In this document: positions 62,882-64,000 of the stretch, one piece after another
How positions within the stretch are numbered: position 1 is the first letter of the stretch
Layout of the letters: each line of letters begins with the position of its first letter
Source of the DNA: Brucella pseudogrignonensis
GTDB lineage: Bacteria; Pseudomonadota; Alphaproteobacteria; Rhizobiales; Rhizobiaceae
Direction of reading: 5' to 3'
Length of the DNA stretch: 64,000 nt
Assembly (NCBI RefSeq): GCF_032190615.1
Contig: NZ_JAVLAT010000003.1
Coordinates: 1 to 64,000 of the forward strand
Made by a program: the position numbers and the translations under genes
The notes under the pieces: generated by a model
What the model saw: the letters and a program-made list of their open reading frames with translations, nothing else
The model's database searches: none
What the model was told of the DNA's origin: nothing

Positions 62882-64000
62882 ATGAAAATCACGGCGTTAG
62901 AAACTGTGCGCGTGGCAGAACGCGCGAACCTGCTTTGGGTTCTTGTTCATACAGACGAGGGGATCACGGGGCTTGGCGAAACGTTTTTCGGTGCGAAAAC
63001 TGTTGAAGCTTACATTCACGAGTATGTTGTACCCCGAGTTATTGGACGCGATCCTCTGGAAATCGACCGTTTGGCGTCCGATCTTGTGGGATATGTCGGC
63101 TTTCGTTCATCGGGCGCGGAAGTGCGCGGTAACTCGGCTTTTGACATTGCGTTGTGGGACATTTTCGGCAAGGCAACCCACCAACCTATAGCTCAGCTTC
63201 TGGGAGGTTTTTCGCGACGCGAAATTCGAACATACAACACGTGTGCCGGCACAGAATATATCAAGAAGGCAACTGGCCAGACCACAGCTAATTATGGCCT
63301 TTCGACCGGTCGCGATTATGATGATCTGAATGGCTTTTTACACAGGGCAGATGAATTGGCCCACTCTCTTCTTGAAGAGGGCATCACGGCTATGAAAATC
63401 TGGCCCTTTGATGCAGCTGCGGAAAAAACGCGCGGTCAATATATAGCATCGTCGGATATGATAGCAGCGCTTGAGCCTTTTGAAAAAATCCGCAAGGCCG
63501 TTGGTGACCGGATCGATATTATGGTGGAGTTCCACTCCATGTGGCAGCTTTTGCCCGCGATGCAGATCGCAAAAGCGCTGACGCCTTATGGCACTTTCTG
63601 GCATGAAGATCCGATCAAGATGGATAGTCTCTCCAGTCTCAAACGCTATGCAGACGTTTCTCCCGCGCCCATTTCCGCATCTGAAACGCTGGCCTCGCGA
63701 TGGGGCTTTCGCGATTATCTTGAAACCGGCGTTGCGGGCATTGTCATGCTGGATATTTCGTGGTGCGGCGGATTGTCTGAAGCGCGAAAAATTGCGTCGA
63801 TGGCTGAAGCGTGGCATCTGCCTGTTGCTCCCCATGACTGTACTGGTCCAGTGGTGTTGTGTGCTTCGACCCATCTATCGCTTAATGCGCCGAACGCACT
63901 GGTGCAGGAGAGTGTCCGTGCCTTTTATCGGACCTGGTATCGCGATCTTGTCACGGCTTTGCCAGAGGTGAAGAACGGCACGATTACGGTGCCCCCCGGC
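62882..64000 (+). CDS. Mandelate racemase/muconate lactonizing enzyme family protein, 3' end outside the window
   Basis: A frame of 373 codons, open at the window end, starting at ATG 62882 after AGGAGGAATCT. It is an enolase-superfamily member. The N-terminal capping domain (EGITGLGETFFGAKTVEAYI) is followed by the barrel with the acid/base lysine region TAMKIWPFD, metal ligands in IMVEFHSMW, WHEDPIKMD and ASETLASRW, and the base His in VAPHDCTGPVV. Such enzymes abstract the alpha-proton of a carboxylate, often as sugar-acid dehydratases. The specific substrate cannot be told. The transcription unit and any partners continue beyond the window. Confidence 0.9.
   Translation, partial: MKITALETVRVAERANLLWVLVHTDEGITGLGETFFGAKTVEAYIHEYVVPRVIGRDPLEIDRLASDLVGYVGFRSSGAEVRGNSAFDIALWDIFGKATHQPIAQLLGGFSRREIRTYNTCAGTEYIKKATGQTTANYGLSTGRDYDDLNGFLHRADELAHSLLEEGITAMKIWPFDAAAEKTRGQYIASSDMIAALEPFEKIRKAVGDRIDIMVEFHSMWQLLPAMQIAKALTPYGTFWHEDPIKMDSLSSLKRYADVSPAPISASETLASRWGFRDYLETGVAGIVMLDISWCGGLSEARKIASMAEAWHLPVAPHDCTGPVVLCASTHLSLNAPNALVQESVRAFYRTWYRDLVTALPEVKNGTITVPPG

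Overview
The window reads as an accessory, IS-rich segment of an alphaproteobacterial genome. It most resembles a Brucella/Ochrobactrum-type member of the Hyphomicrobiales (Rhizobiales). This is inferred from gene content: SorC-regulated sugar loci, an Usg protein, an HWE-kinase bacteriophytochrome, EcfG-like promoters, and IS427-, IS6-, IS66-, IS3-, IS110- and IS630-type elements. No tRNA, rRNA, CRISPR array or replication origin was seen.

Layout. (1) 1-6980 is a pile of mobile elements: a LuxR gene cut by an 840-bp IS5-family (IS427-group) element, a radical-SAM DNA-repair-type gene cut by the same element, an IS66 element with a GNAT gene overlapping tnpC, an 817-bp IS6-family element (copy A), and IS3 and IS6 remnants. 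(2) 6982-22038 is a phosphotransferase (PTS) metabolic island: a Gat-type PTS (IIC, IIA, IIB), a divergent operon for a homoserine-dehydrogenase-like/SAF (DRL-type) oxidoreductase plus a three-subunit acetoin-dehydrogenase-like complex, a SorC regulator, a Gut/Srl-type PTS with GutM, a fused HPr-Enzyme I, and two unrecognised proteins. (3) 22491-31654 is a second sugar locus: an ABC importer, a PfkB kinase, a SorC regulator and a bifunctional aldolase/short-chain dehydrogenase. (4) 31655-33371 holds IS630 and IS110 wrecks and a cut transglutaminase gene. (5) 33572-49977 is a stress/envelope region: CsbD, an AI-2E-type membrane protein, a bacteriophytochrome, a Crp/Fnr regulator, PepSY-like and glycine-zipper proteins, then, between two inverted IS6 copies (B and C), a metallo-hydrolase, membrane proteins, an outer-membrane barrel, an amidohydrolase and a GlcG-like protein. 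(6) 51248-59758 holds usg and a visibly more GC-rich stress cassette: groES-groEL, two small unknowns, a DUF892/YciF protein, a large-subunit catalase and an FAD/NAD(P)-binding protein. (7) 59781-64000 has UdgX, a Fic fragment, a broken IS66-type transposase, the second 840-bp IS, an IS6 relic and the start of an enolase-superfamily gene.

Main hypothesis. Regions of the PTS island share a motif (GAACATTTGT-N0/1-TTCTA) in front of the Gat-type operon, the DRL-like/Aco-like operon and the Srl-type operon. DRL enzymes interconvert 1-deoxy-D-xylulose 5-phosphate (DXP) and 2-C-methyl-D-erythritol 4-phosphate (MEP). Acetoin dehydrogenases thiolytically cleave a methyl ketol into acetyl-CoA and an aldehyde, and DXP is itself a methyl ketol. 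The island may therefore import 2-C-methyl-erythritol or a similar branched polyol as its phosphate, oxidise and isomerise it to DXP, and split that into acetyl-CoA and glyceraldehyde 3-phosphate. This would run the first MEP-pathway steps backwards as a carbon-source pathway. It is inference; the sequence shows the gene families and the shared sites, not the substrate.
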